This document shows, one piece after another, positions 46,901-59,560 of a stretch of 64,000 nucleotides of DNA. The stretch's first letter is position 1. The number at the start of each line of letters is the position of its first letter. A program made the translations under genes and the position numbers. Where the stretch lies: assembly GCF_028372415.1 (NCBI RefSeq), contig NC_092877.1, forward strand, positions 247,151,536 to 247,215,535. Direction: 5' to 3'. The DNA comes from Notamacropus eugenii. Taxonomy: Eukaryota > Chordata > Mammalia > Diprotodontia > Macropodidae. Under the pieces are notes generated by a model, which worked only from the letters and a program-made list of their open reading frames with translations, was not told the DNA's origin and made no database searches.

Positions 46901-48140
46901 GAATAAACATAAGTTAAATAGAAAGAAACTGGAGTGGAAGGACATAGGTAATTTGCAAGACAAGAAAATGTATTTACATAGAATCTTGTGCCTGATAGTT
47001 TTTTGAGGTGAAGATAAAGGAATTCTTTTTAGGAATGGTTTAAGGCTTGTACAAAAGCACAGAGATAAGAAATAAAGTGTTATACAAAAACAACACACAG
47101 TCCATTTTACCTAGATTATAGACTACAAGAAGAAGAATAATGTAAGAATGAGTAGAGAGAAAAATTGAGATCAGTTTATGAAGGGTTTAAAAAAACAGAA
47201 GAGTTTAGATTTTATTCTAGGGGCAATAGGGAAACACTGTGATTTATTAAATAAAGTATTGAAATGATAACATTTGGTCAAGTTACAAAGATCAACTTTG
47301 ATCAAGACAGAAATGGTCAAGAAACTTTAGCATTTCTGTTGCGTATGAATTTTACTGAAAAAAGAATAAGGCATGGCTACCAATCAGTAGGTTAGATCAA
47401 CTGTACAGATAAAAAATGACGAAGGTTTCTGTGATTAAGGTTGCCAAGGAATTGTGGGGATATATATGAGAGATTATGAAGAAATATCAAGATTTGACAA
47501 TGGATTTTATTGGCAGAATAGGGAAGGGTTGAGTCAAATATAACCCCAAGGTAATGAAATTATGAGAAAAATGATGGTACATTTGATAGGAATTTAGAAG
47601 TTTCACCTAAAATTGGGTTTGGGACTGAAGAAGAAATTACTCTTTTAAGTGTTTTTAGTTTGAGACGTCTTTCAGATGTCCTATTTGCAATATCTGTCAG
47701 ACAATAGCATTTTGGAGAAAGACTGGGCTGATGCAAAGTGAGATCTTGTTCAGAATGAAGATGAAGGGCCAATACACAAATTTAAGTACTCATAGAATAT
47801 CTTTACTATATTCAATATCCTGAAATTACTAAGGCAGGGAAGTAAATAAATATTTTAAAAAGAATTTTGAGAAAAATTACTTAATTTAATAATCTAATTA
47901 ACCAGAATATCATCTGTATTTTAGTTAATCAGTATTTTTACCATAATTTTAGATATTTCAGAAAGACAAATTATTGAAATGTTTTATAGCTAACTTATTT
48001 CCACTTAATATTTTTATTAATTTTCACAAAAATAAATTCTAATTTAGTACAATCCTTAAAATAACAGTTGCATATTGGAGGCCAACTTTATTTCATAAAT
48101 TATTCTGGCAGGTTGTTCTACCTAATATCTACTCTCAATT
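46901..48140. other. Unassigned sequence
   Basis: AT-rich. 47160-47330 has MIR-flank-like words ('attttattctaggggcaata') without a confident assignment. No gene. Confidence 0.45.
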
Positions 48141-48143
48141 GGT

Positions 48144-48147
48144 GTGT

Positions 48148-48215
<68 letters not shown>
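48144..48215. repeat. (TG)n microsatellite
   Basis: About 72 bases of TG with one TATG interruption near the start. Confidence 0.95.
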
Positions 48216-48217
<2 letters not shown>

Positions 48218-48237
48218 AAAACCTCTGTTAAAGCTCT

Positions 48238-49020
48238 AGGAAGGTAGGTGGCACCATGGGAAGAGTCTCATGTCTGAAGTCAGGATAGCATAAGTTCAAA
48301 TTCTGCCTCAGAGACTGACTAGTGATATAACCCTGGGCAAATCACTTAACTATATTTGTGTCAGTTTTGTTATCTATAAATTGAACTGGATAGGGAAATG
48401 GTAAGCCACTTCATTATCTTTGCCAAGAACACTTTGAAATGATAATTTAAGGTCAATGGTGGGTGGGGGGAAGAGTTAATTAGGACCCAATAAATTTTGG
48501 TAATTTCTATTGAGGCACCAAATTAAAGGTTATGCCCTCCAGCTCCAAAAAATGTATAAATACTCTGAGGTGAGGTTTTACTTTGAGATTTACTCATTGG
48601 AAGTGTTTGTTTGGCCAGATGAGACTCTAGGTAGCCATGGAGGAGCCCTCTTGGCTTTGAAAACTCAGTTGTTACTGCTTTTCTCTCTAGTAACTATATA
48701 TGTATGGTCAGACATTTGGATCAGTCTGTTGATCTGTGATATATGCATTGTTTATAATCAGACAGTTGGAAGTCCTGTCTGTTAGTTTGTATTTCTCTGG
48801 AGTATCTCTGAAGTTCAGCATACTGACTTTCCCCCCTGAACTAAGTGAATGATATATGTGCTTGATTCAAGTAGATTGTTGACCCCCCCCCAAAAGTTGC
48901 TTTCCTATTTATAAAAGCACATCTAAGAACTTGGAGAGAAGGCCCTCTTGGGTCCTTACTGATACACACCTGAAATGGGATCAAAAAGAGTCAGACATGA
49001 CTGACTAAACAAGTTATACT
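48238..49020 (+). repeat. tRNA-derived SINE split by a 529-bp insertion
   Basis: The left piece (48238-48441) runs from 'gaaggtaggtggcaccatgg' to 'tttgccaagaac...tgaaatg'. The right piece (48971-49020) continues 'tgaaatgggatcaaaaagag' and 'tcagacatgactgac', the expected SINE tail. TGAAATG occurs at both edges, as a target-site duplication would. Confidence 0.75.
48442..48970 (+). mobile_element. LTR-like insertion inside SINE
   Basis: A 529-bp insert between the two SINE halves. It contains a TATA-like 'gtataaatact' near 48553, and 'tttgtatttctctggagtat' and 'gactttcccccctgaactaa', which I associate with solo LTRs common in marsupials. The ends are not perfect TG...CA, so the family and exact boundaries are uncertain. 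The 91-codon frame at 48510-48785 is probably chance. Confidence 0.55.
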
Positions 49021-49822
49021 CTGATGTCTTATCATAGTGCCCAAGTGAACCTTTTGAGAACTGACTCTAAAAGATTCCTTTAAACTGGAATGGCTTCAAG
49101 TATAGGCCTAGAAAATATTTACACTCTGGGGACCAGTCTACCTAAATTTGAAAAGGTTCTTCAGCAAATCTTCAGCAGAATGATTCCTTCTTAAGCAAAG
49201 TTTACTTTCCTATTGAGTACCTAAACTTAAAAAAAACAAACAAACAAACAAACAAAAAACAGAGATTCTTGATAAATTAGCATAAGTTTGTGTCAAAAAC
49301 AAGTTAGAATGAAACATAATTCATGGTCATAGAAGATCATTATCTGTATTAAAATGCTAAGAAAAAGCCATATATAAAATAAAACAGAAGGACAAAAGGA
49401 GGAAGAGAAGAACAAAGGAAGAAGGAAGAGAAGAAGAAAACCACACTGATATGAAATACTTTAGCGGAAACTGTCAGATTTTAAAGTTGTATTTATTCAA
49501 AGAGACTTTTATATTAATGGTAAAAAAAAAAGATCTAATATAAAAGATGTGCAGATAAGTTAGCTAGAAAAAGCAAACAAAAGTTTGAAAAACATTTGCT
49601 ATTTACCAAGATTACATTTGCCTTTCTCAATGGACTTCATGGGATTGGCACTTTGCTGTTATATTCCATTTATGGTAGTTTACAAAAGGAAATATGATAA
49701 TATCCAGGGCTGACTAAGGATTGGAAGAAAATTATAATGAGAATGGCATTAGGAAGGATAATGCTGAGAATTTTCAAAGTGTATAGAAAACCTATCTGAT
49801 ATAAGAATGAAATGTGCACACA
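49021..49822. other. Unassigned sequence
   Basis: Includes a short (AAAC)n at about 49234-49257 and a purine-rich stretch at 49385-49440. No gene. Confidence 0.5.
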
Positions 49823-49844
49823 AACACACACACACACACAGAGG

Positions 49845-49917
<73 letters not shown>
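49823..49917. repeat. (CA)n then (GA)n compound microsatellite
   Basis: A CA run (49823-49840) followed by a GA run to 49917. The overlapping minus frames of 83 and 93 codons are low-complexity. Confidence 0.95.
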
Positions 49918-49920
<3 letters not shown>

Positions 49921-50269
49921 CACAAAATATATCCTACACTGAAAAATAAAAGAAGGAATATAATATAATCTGTCTGTAGGAGCTTGTGATATAAGATGAA
50001 AATAAGACAGAATGTATGAAAAGAAAACATAACGTCATCCTAATATGGAGAAGGACAAAAAGCAGTATATTAGCAAAAAAAAAAAAAAAAAGTTGAAACC
50101 TGTAAAGAATTACCCCAAGTACCCTTATAATTTTAAGTGTCCTTTTCTTTTAAGTAATGTAGAGAGATATAGTAAAGGAAATCAGTTTTGCAATTTGTCT
50201 CAACTTAACTGTAAATCCTCATCATCTAGTGTATAGACTCTTCCAATAGTCTTTTATTTTGTTTCCTTC

Positions 50270-51130
50270 CCTCATTTTTTTTCCTCCTATCTTGTACATT
50301 CTCCACTCAGTTGCTAAAGTAATCTTACTAAAGAACAGATCTTTCCATGTCACTTCTCTGTTCAAGAAAATTAGATAATTACCTATTCTCTCTTTTTCTT
50401 GTTGTTATTTGGTTGTTTTCAGTTGTGTTTGACTCATCATGACCCCATTTAGGGTTTTCTTGGCAAAGATAATGGAGTAGTTTGCTATTTCCTATAGCAC
50501 TTCATTTTGCAGATGAGGAAGCTTAGACAAATAGGGTTAAGTGATTTCTCAAGAGTAATATAACTAGTAATTTTGTGAGGTTAGATTTGAACTCAGGAAG
50601 ATTTGTCTTCCTGACTCTAGGTCCAACATTCTATCCACTATAGATGCCCCACTATTGCCTCTTGGATCAAATATAAAAATACTCAGTTATTCTTTTAATG
50701 ACCATCATAATCTTGCTGCTTCCTATGTAACCAAGTTAATTACACCTCATTCTCCTTGATTTAGTCTATGATCCAAGAACACTGGGCTTCTTACTGTTCT
50801 AAATATGACAAACTCTACCTCCATCTTCATGTATTTTCACTGGCTGTAACCTATGCCTAGAATGTTCTCCCTTGTTATATCTGTGCAAGCCTCAGCTAAA
50901 AGTTTATGTTCTGAAATAAGTCTCTTCTGAACAATCTTAATCATCGTTCCATGAGGTTATACCCAATTTATCTTCTCTATACTTCATTTATATATAGTGT
51001 GTTCATATTTTCCACTATGTGAATGTGAGCTCCTGAGACCAAAGATAATTTTTTGTCATAGACCTCCAATACTTTGTACAGGGACTGGGACATAAAAGAA
51101 GTTCAATAAATACTTGTTAATTTGTCACAT
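50270..51130 (+). repeat. L2-type LINE, split by a SINE
   Basis: The left piece reads 'ctccactcagttgctaaagt' and 'cttccatgtcacttctctg'. After the SINE (50390-50652) it resumes with 'attgcctcttggatcaaata' and continues to 'gtgagctcctgagaccaaag' and 'gttcaataaatacttgttaa'. This is L2 order broken exactly at the SINE. Confidence 0.8.
50390..50652 (-). repeat. tRNA-derived SINE, antisense, nested in L2
   Basis: Complete antisense copy: 'tgtttgactcatcatgaccc' (tail), 'tttcttggcaaagataatgg', 'ttgcagatgaggaagcttag', 'agatttgaactcaggaagat' and 'attctatccactatagatgc' (tRNA-like head). Confidence 0.85.
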
Positions 51131-51931
51131 GTAAGGCGATTCATTACTTATTATTTGAGTTAGGTTCTCTTGACAAAACTATTGAGAATAAAAAAAAAAT
51201 TGGGTGAAACCAATGATGTACAGAGTTCCAAGTTCTATAGCAGTTAGTGTTTATTATTCACTTCATTCACTGTCCACTTGGGCTGATCAAGATTGATCAT
51301 TAATAAAATGTTCAAAGTGGAAAAGTTTGGACATAATTAAGTCACTATATATGTATTTGACCTATATTCATCAAAATAGACTTTAGGGCAATCACAAATT
51401 ATAATTCAAATGCCCAGAGTATGTTTAGGAAACTTTTAGACTTTTTTTTCCTCAGGCAAAAAATATTTTATCAGTATTTTATTGGTATGATAAAGCAGAC
51501 CAGAAAGTAGAAAGTTAAGTTAAAAAAAAATCTGTAATCAGTGGTAGTTATTTTTTGAAATGGAATGTGTTTGAGAAGAGTAGTGTGTATAGAATCCCTT
51601 TGTTGGAAATCTTTAGCCCATGAATTCACATTTTGGTAATAAATTAAAAGGATTTATGTAGATAAGATTACTACTTTCTTAAGGACAGGAGCACATTAGC
51701 CTAATGAAAAATTTTGTTTAAAAGATTCTGTTCCATTACATAAAGTTGACATTTTCTGTGAAGAGGATACAATCAGTACTTAATGAAATAAATTATTAGT
51801 CTGGATTGTAAACTGTGTGTTTCTGTATGAGAATCATATACCACTTTTCTTTTTTCACAGTAAATCTTTCAAGTAAGTCTCCTTAGTATTCTTTAGCATT
51901 CAATTATCCATCTACTATTGTTGTGACTAGA

Positions 51932-51932
<1 letters not shown>
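51131..51932. other. Unassigned AT-rich sequence
   Basis: Nothing recognised. Confidence 0.5.
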
Positions 51933-51962
<30 letters not shown>

Positions 51963-51998
51963 CTCTCTCTCTCTCTGTCTCCCTCTCTCTCTCTCCAT
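51933..51998. repeat. (TC)n microsatellite
   Basis: TC run with a few TG and CC interruptions. Confidence 0.95.
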
Positions 51999-53054
51999 AT
52001 CTATATAAAATCTCTTTTCCTCTACCCATGATGAGAATGAAGATAGCAATTTATTTCACTTGAGAATTTTGTTTGGTCAGTTGTTTGTAAGGTCAATTTT
52101 GTTGGTTTCATGTTTCTTAGCATAGAAATTAATGTGGATTTTGTATGCAAGTTCCTTGTCAAAAGACAACTGGTGAAAGTTTTGTGGGAAGATACACAAG
52201 CACATTCCTGGTAAATATATGAATTTTTTCAATTGAAGAAAATAAATTGCAATTATAACCTATAACCCCAAATGCTCTGAATGGTACATTTAGTTTAAAT
52301 TCATGATACTATTATGCATGTATATTGATGAGGTAGGAGCTAGAGAGGAAGGAACTATTTTCACAATGCTATTTGTAACAGTGTATTTTTCTTCAGTAAA
52401 GTGGAAAAGCCTCAGAACTTTGACCAAGACAATTACTCACTGTGGTACACTTTGGATGAAGCAGACTGACACACATAGATATATTACTAAAGTGTATTCC
52501 TACTCCTAAGGATAGGTAGAGAATAGTTTCTTATAAGTATAACCTTAGTGTGTAACTTCCATGCCTGTAGTGGGTAGGACCTGGGGGAGTGGTATCCATT
52601 GTCAAACTAAAGCCCAAAGAACTTTAGAACACAAAAATATATTGTTTGAGACACAGAGTCAGTATGATATTAATGGAATGCTATATAGTTATTTATCAAG
52701 AAACAATGAAACAATGAAGTATTTTCTAAATCACCGAATTAGGTATTAAGAATGACCAGAGAAATATGGAACTCAATAAGAATTGTTTTAATTCAGGAAG
52801 AAACTGAAAATTTCCTTGTTATTAGTCTTAGCCATACTTACATGATAGGGGAATACCAGTGAAACTGGTTTTCACCAGTTTGCATTAATCACGACTTCAA
52901 AAGAATGATCGCAAATTATATGATCTACCTCTTCTTAGAGAAGTAATGGGTTAAAGTTATAGAAACAGTTATGTTTTCTAATACAGTCAATGTGATTTCT
53001 CCTTAAATATACATGTTACAAGAAAGAAAAACATATTTTTAAGCACTTACTATT
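51999..53054. other. Unassigned sequence
   Basis: The short frames at 52303-52509 and 52561-52749 have no recognisable domain. Confidence 0.5.
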
Positions 53055-53175
53055 TGATAGACACTATGCTAAGTAAGAGAAATACATATAAAAGCAAAAG
53101 GAATGACAGCCCCTTCTCTCAAGGTATTTATTATCTACTGTGGGAACAAAACACACACATTAGATCTGGAAGAAG
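53055..53175 (+). repeat. Old interspersed repeat, 'ctcaaggtatt' family
   Basis: 'agacactatgctaagtaaga', 'agccccttctctcaaggtat' and 'ttattatctactgtgggaac' match the 'ctaagtgctggg...ctcaaggagctta' repeat also seen at 9113 and 42970. Confidence 0.5.
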
Positions 53176-54009
53176 CAGGGAGTGTTACTCAGAGAGAGGA
53201 TATGATTCTGAAGTCTGGTAGCCTGAAACAGGTCCAAAAGTGTAAAAAAGGCTAACCTGTAGCACTTTACTAACTGTAGGTTTCAGGAGGACTTCAGCAA
53301 ATGAAGAAGAGATTCACCTTTTAGAGAGATACTCCACGTTAAGAGGCTTCTGGGATAGTACAATGTTGCAGGGTGAGGAGAAATCAGGTGCTGAGGGGAC
53401 TTCCCAGATGAGATAGAATTCTAAGTAAGAGTTTTTACATTGTAAAGTGTTGATGGGCAGTGATATATATGGGAGAAAAAGAACGTCAGTGACTAATTTC
53501 TTTTCCTTCTTCCCTTTCTCTTTTTTTTTCTTGATTGATTTTTCAAGTTTCGTGGAAGGGAGAAGAGGTGCAAAAGGGTTAAAAAATTTAGTCATTTCTT
53601 ATTTTATCACCTAGTTAAATATCTCCATGTGCACAAATGTACTGAAATTTATCATTAAATGTTAACCGACGCACATGTGTATATATGTGTAATACCTGTG
53701 TTTGCACATATGCATCTATGTATACAAACATGCATGCACACAAATATCTTTAATTTATAAACATCTATATGTGTGTTTTAAAGCACACAAAACACAATGC
53801 AATAAAAATTCACCATTTTATGGTCTTTTTTTCATTTCTTAAGCAATTTATTATTAATGTGTTTTTGAATTCAAAATAAAATTAAGATCGAATATATCTA
53901 CTCTCCTACACAGATAATGATGACATGTGTGGGAGATTATGATTAACATTTACATATGAACTGTTATGTATTTATCATTCATAAACTTGCTTTTTAGAAA
54001 ATATTTTAT
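53176..54009. other. Unassigned sequence
   Basis: Imperfect CA/TG words at 53670-53790. The 93-codon minus frame at 53314-53595 includes a lysine-rich low-complexity run and no known domain. Confidence 0.5.
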
Positions 54010-54475
54010 TTTTTTTGCTGAGTGAAAGGAGCAGAACCAGGAGAACTCTGTGCACAGCAACGACCACCATGTGCGAGAATTTTTTCTGGTAGACTTGGAA
54101 CTTTGTAATAATGCAAGAACTTAAAAAAAAAAAATTCTCAATGGTTTTCTAAGCAAAATGCCTTCCACATTCAGAGAAAGAACTTTGGAATTCATTTGCA
54201 GAATGTAGCAGATCATGTTTGTATATGTGTGTGTGAGTATATTATGTTTTGATTTGTTGTATGATATCTTCCATTTATTTTAGTTCTTCTACACAGCATG
54301 ACTATAGTGAAAACGAATTCAATAGGAAAGTATTTGTAGATCCTGTATAGAATTGTATGGTGTCTTGGGGAGGGAGGGAGGTGGTGGGGGATAGGTGAGG
54401 GGGAGGGGTAAGAATCTAAGTTTCTTGGTAGTGATTGTAGACCATTAAAAATAAATAAATACATTCATTAATTAA
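54010..54475 (+). mobile_element. L1-type 3' end (ORF2 end and 3' UTR), 5'-truncated
   Basis: 'gctgagtgaaaggagcagaa', 'ccaggagaactctgtgcaca', 'acattcagagaaagaacttt', 'gtatggtgtcttggggaggg' and an A-rich end follow marsupial L1 order from the ORF2 stop to the tail. It meets a minus-strand HAL1 tail directly. Confidence 0.8.
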
Positions 54476-54483
54476 TTAAAAAA

Positions 54484-57430
54484 ATAATACTTTATTTTTT
54501 GTTTGCAACATTCATTTCCACAAGATTTTGAGTTCCAAGTCTGGTCCCCTTCTCTCCCCTTCTCCCACCCCAAGACAAATGAATTCTGATTATCCCTTTC
54601 CCCAATCTGCCCTCCTTTCTATCACTATCCCCTCTCTTATACCCTTCCCTTCTATTTTCCTGAAGGGAAGATAGGTTTCTGTACCCCGTTGCCTACATAT
54701 CTTATTTTCCAGTTGCATGTAAAAACAATATTTCACATTCATTTTCAAAACTTTGAATTTGACATTCTGTCCCCTCCTACCTCCTCACCCACTGACATTG
54801 AGAAGGAAAGCAATTTGATGTAGGTTATACATGTATAGTCATGCAAAACACTTCCATAATAGTCATCTTGTGAAAGATGGTATTTTCTTCCATCTGATCA
54901 TGCCCTCATTTATTCTATTCGCTCCTTTCACCCTGTCGTACCTTCAAAAGTGATTGCTTCTGGTTATAACTGCCCCCATTTGCCTTCTTTTCTATCATTC
55001 TCCCCTTTCTTATCCCCTTCCCTCTACTTTCCTGTAAAATAAGATAGATTTCCATATCCAAACAAAGTGTGCATATTATTCCCTCCTTCAGCCAAATCTG
55101 ATGAGAGTAAGATTCACTCATTTCCTCTAACCTCCTCCCACTTTTCCTCACTGGGAAAGTTTTCCTTCCTTCTTTTATGTGAGATAATTTATCTCATTCT
55201 ACCTCTCCCTTTCGCCTTCTCCCAGTACATTCCTTTCTCACCCCTTAACTTTATTTTTAGATACAATTCTTTCATATTCAACTGACCATGTGTCCTCTGT
55301 CTATATGTATATGTAGATGATGTATATGTAGATGATGTATATGCATATGATGAGTATATATACACAATGCATGCACACATATACACATGTATGAGTATGT
55401 ATACATGCATGCATGCATGTGTGCATGTATGTATTCCCTCCAACTCCCATAATACTGAGAAAGGTCTCATTACAAATAGGAATGTAGGAATGTAAACAGT
55501 TCAACTTTTATAAGTCCCTCTTGATTATTCTTTCCTGTTTTTTTTTATACTTCTCTTGAATCTTACATTTGAAAGTCAAGTTTTCTATTGAACTCTAGTC
55601 TTTTCCTCAAGAATGATTGAAAATCCTCTATTTCATTGAATCTTCAAATTTCCTCTGAAGGACTGCAGTCAGTTTTATTGGGTAGGTGATTCTTGGTTTT
55701 AATCCTAGCTCCTTTGACCTCCAGATTATCATATTCCAGGTCCTCCAATCCCCTAATATAAAAGCTGCCAAACCTTGTGTTATCCTGATTATGTTTCCAC
55801 AGTATATGAATTGTTTATTTCTGGCTACATGTGATATTTCCTCCTTGACTTGGGAACTCTGGAATTTGGCTACAATATTCCTAGGACTTTTCCTTTTGGC
55901 ATCTCTTTCAGGAAGTGATCAGTGGATTTTTTCAATCTCTATTTTGCCCTCTGGTTCTAGAATATCAAGGCAATATTCCTTGATAAATTTTTGAAAGATG
56001 ATGCCTCTTTTTTTGGTTATGGCTTTCAGGTACTCCAATAACTTTAAAATTGTCTCTCTTGGATTCAATTTCCAGAGCAGTTGCTATTTTCTGTGAGATA
56101 TTTCGTAGTCTTTTTTCATTCTTTTTTAATAGAATTTTTTTGAATTCTCATAGATCCATTATCTTTTATTTGTTCCATTCTAATTTTAATGAATTATCTT
56201 CTTCAGTGAGCTTATGGACCTCCTTTTCCATTTGGTCAATTTTGCTTTTTAAAGTATTCTGCTCCTTACTGACTTTTTGGACCTCTTTTGCCATTTGTGT
56301 TAGTCTATTTTGAAGGTGTTATTTTCTTTAATATTTTTCAGTCTCCTTTGGCAAGCTGTTGACACATTTTTCATAATTTTCTTGCATCACTCTCATTTTC
56401 CTTCCCAATTCTTCCTCTACTCTTACTGGATTTTCAAAATCTTTTTTAAACTTGTCCTTGTCTTGTGATCAATTCATATTTTTCTTGGAGGCTTTGGTAG
56501 TAGGGGATTTGATTTTGTTGTCTTTTCCTGGTTGTATGTTTTGATCTTCCTTGTCACCAAAGTAAGGCTCTATTGTCTGATTTTTTTTGCACTGTAGCTT
56601 ATTTTTCCAGCCAATAACTTGACTACTTACTTCTTTATTAAAGTATGACTGTGCCTCCACAGTGGAGAGTGAAATGTCCCAAACTTTAGGGGTTTTGTCC
56701 AGTTGTTTCCGGGGACCTGAAATTTTTTTTTTGTTCTTCCAAGCTTGTGAGTTCAAAGAAGAATTATTTACTCTTCTCCTAGTCAATGATCTTGGGTGTG
56801 AGTGATCAGAATCAATCTTTTTTCTGCCTTGGAATCCTGAAGGGGGAGGATTCACTCTCCATTGCTGCCACAAATTCCTCCATACCAGCACTATTCCTTA
56901 CCCCAGGACTGCTACTCAGGACCCAGATCCAAACAATGATAAAGCAAGAAAATTTTGCCTCAGCTGCAGTGAAGAGATTCCTGCAATCCCCCTCTGATCA
57001 GCTGTTTGCCACTGCCACCACACAATCCTGGGTCTGGGGGAGGACCTAGCTACTCTCTTACCCAGGTCCGACAGATCTTTCCTACTGAATTTCTAAGTTG
57101 TGTTTGGGGTTAGCAGTTTGAGAAGTCTGGCGATCACCAGAGTTGCCAGTGATTTAGTCCCCTGAGACATACCTTGGGTGTTCCTGGGGCCTAGTCTGTG
57201 CCAGCATGGCCCACAGTAGTCTGTGCTACTCTGTCAGACTGGTGCAAAAGATCTTTACTGTTGATCTTCCAGGTTGAATTGGGGTAGCAATTTGTTTCAT
57301 TCTGCAATTTTATGGTTTTTGCTGCTCTAGAATTTGTTTAGATTTATTATTTGCATGTGTTTGGAGAAGTTTGGGGTAGAGCTCAAGGAAATACCTTCTT
57401 TCCCTCCATCATATTGGCTCCACTCCCTCC
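54484..57430 (-). mobile_element. Full-length HAL1-type element
   Basis: On the minus strand it opens near 57430 with 'gggagggagtggagccaata', the L1-type 5' start. It has a leader of about 700 bp and then ORF1 with stops. An open block at 56891-56469 contains SQVIGWKNK and NIQPGKDNKIKSPTTK. Coiled-coil-like heptads follow (NRLTQMAKEVQK, QMEKEVHKLTEE). Then come DNFKVIGVPESHNQKKR near 56030, LEDLEYDNLEVKGARIKTKN near 55710 and FNEIEDFQSFL near 55610, the expected ORF1 C-terminus. It then passes to a 3' region with a microsatellite and to a poly(A) (T run) at 54484. No reverse transcriptase is present. The 102- and 87-codon plus frames here are antisense shadows. Confidence 0.85.
55310..55440. 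repeat. ATG/TACA-type microsatellite inside HAL1
   Basis: Imperfect 'tagatgatgtatat', 'atacaca' and 'catgcatgcatgcatg' units located just after the ORF1 end on the minus strand, the same place as the microsatellite in the 25-kb copy. Confidence 0.85.
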
Positions 57431-57544
57431 CAAACACTTCCTTTAAAATATAACTGCAATTTTATTATTATTTCTTGTCTTATCCCTTATTTCTCACTTA
57501 ATGCTTACAGGTAAGGTCTAAATGAGTCACTATTTTGAGAGGCT

Positions 57545-57810
57545 CATTTGTTTAATAATAATAAAAATAATAGCCAGGATTTACATAACACCTATGCTTT
57601 ATCCACTATGTACTCAGCTCTTTACAATTCTGTGCCCCTCACAATAACTCTGGGTAGTAGATGCTATTATTTTTTCCCATTTTACAGCTGAAGAAACTAA
57701 TATACACAAAAGTTAAGTGACTTACCCAAGGTCACACAAGGAATAAATGTCTGGGGCCATATTTGAATTCAGATCTTCCTCAATTTCAGGTAAGTTTTCC
57801 ATTTAATGCT
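57545..57810 (-). repeat. MIR-type SINE, antisense
   Basis: 'ttttacagctgaagaaacta', 'aagtgacttacccaaggtca', 'cacaaggaataaatgtctgg' and 'tttgaattcagatcttcctc' form a well-preserved antisense MIR. Confidence 0.8.
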
Positions 57811-58744
57811 GTACTTGTTACCTCCTAAATTCTAATATATTGGTGACAACTCAAACATAACTCCCTAGGACCTTAGGACAGTTGAAGTGAGTAAGCCAAA
57901 CCCAAGATTAAGTGTCCACAAAGTAAAAGTGAGAGTTGCAAAATACTGCCTCATGTGTGGTCATCCCATGCTTAGCCAGTGTACCATGAAATAGCTTCCA
58001 AACATTTTCTCTGACTCCATTCTCTTCCTTCCCCATTTGATTATTCCAAGTGCTGACAGAAATTATTCCTGAGGCATAGATCTGACACCTGCTTAAAAAC
58101 TTCAAGGACTCCCTAATTAGAGGATAAAAATAAATGATTTACTTTGGTACTTAAATATATATTGACTGTAATCCCTCTATCACTGGTTAAATAATCTCTG
58201 TGAGTTACTATAACCAAAAAGGTATGTACCCTAGAATTAATCAGTTGATTTTCCTACTTATACTTAACCATATGGGCCCTTTGAAACTACAAGGTCATTT
58301 TTCAAAGCTTTCTAGCTTGTTTGCATCTGCTAGAGCTTTTGTTCTGCTGGTAGACCTAAGGTCAGCTCTGTACCAAGCAAGTAAATGTTGCTTTGGTGAT
58401 ACAAAATATGAGTTATTTATAATAGCATTAAGTGTCATTCACAATATGGGTCTAAACAACCTTTCCAGCATTTAATTAACATGACTTCCCTTTAAATACT
58501 TTATATTCCAGCAACACTGAACTCCATGTTGTTTCCTGATTTCATCTTCCTTCTAAAGCCTCTGTGTGTTCACATAAAATATGTACCATAGCTCTTCATT
58601 CCTGCAACTATGGTACAAAGCTCAACAGTATTGTACTTATAAAGGGTTTGAATGTTTATCGTATTGAAATAAGTAGGTAGTTTATTTATAATTTACTTGG
58701 CTTTTAAAAATAAAACTCATTATTATTTCCCCAAAAGACACTAT
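57811..58744. other. Mostly unassigned; possible L2 fragment
   Basis: 58075-58135 ('acctgcttaaaaacttcaag', 'gactccctaattag') resembles an L2 internal stretch. The 91-codon frame at 58200-58475 has no recognisable domain. Confidence 0.4.
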
Positions 58745-59560
58745 TCTTCTGAGTGCTCCAATTCCTGATGAAGACATTACAATCTTTCTTGCTCCAATGT
58801 TTGCAACCTCAGAGTCATCCTCAGTTCTTCACTCTCCCTCACCAACGTATTCAATCAGTTCTTGCTTTAGTAATTCTACCTCTAAAATATCTGTCATTTC
58901 TATCCCCCTCTCTCCACTCAAAGAGGACCCGCCAGAGGTCAGGCTGTCACAGTATCTAATGCAGTAACCTCATAATTCTATTCCTTTTCTCTATCACATC
59001 CTTCACACAGTTTTGGAAGTAATTTTCTTAAGTCACAGACTTAACCATGTCAAGAAATTCCTGTTGTTCCTTATTGCCTACAGGATCAAATAAAAAAAAA
59101 AAAAAACCTCCTATATTTTATATTTAAAATTCTTTCCAATCTGACTTCTATATATCTTTCCAAATTCATAAATCATTCCCCTTCCACACTCCATGGCATG
59201 ACCAAATTCCTTCTTTTTCCACATTCTTCACACAGCAATAAATCTTTCCTATTACTTTTGCGGCAGTTCCTTGTGTCAGAGTCCAATCTCTTTTCATTTT
59301 TAGCTGTTAGAATCAGTAGTTAAATTCAATGCTCAGTTCATACAACGCTTCCTAAATTAAGTCTTTCTTTGATTCTTCCAGCTTCTAGTATCTCTCCCTT
59401 TCCCCTATTTCTTTGTATCCATGTTGTTTATATGTTGTATAGACTTGAAGTCGTGGAGGGAGGATACCTTAATTTATATGTCTTTGTATGCCTCGTACCC
59501 AGCAGAGTGCTCGGCACATAGTAGGATCTTAGTAAATCTTTATTGATTGTTTCCTCAAAT
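58745..59560 (+). repeat. L2-type LINE
   Basis: 'acttaaccatgtcaagaaat', 'ttattgcctacaggatcaaa', 'attctttccaatctgacttc', 'acccagcagagtgctcggca' and 'catagtaggatcttagtaaa' follow L2 order over about 800 bp. An A run sits at 59093-59105. Confidence 0.8.

Noticed and set aside
55686..56313. Plus-strand frames of 102 and 87 codons with membrane-like residues
   Set aside because: They are antisense shadows of the HAL1 ORF1 on the minus strand.
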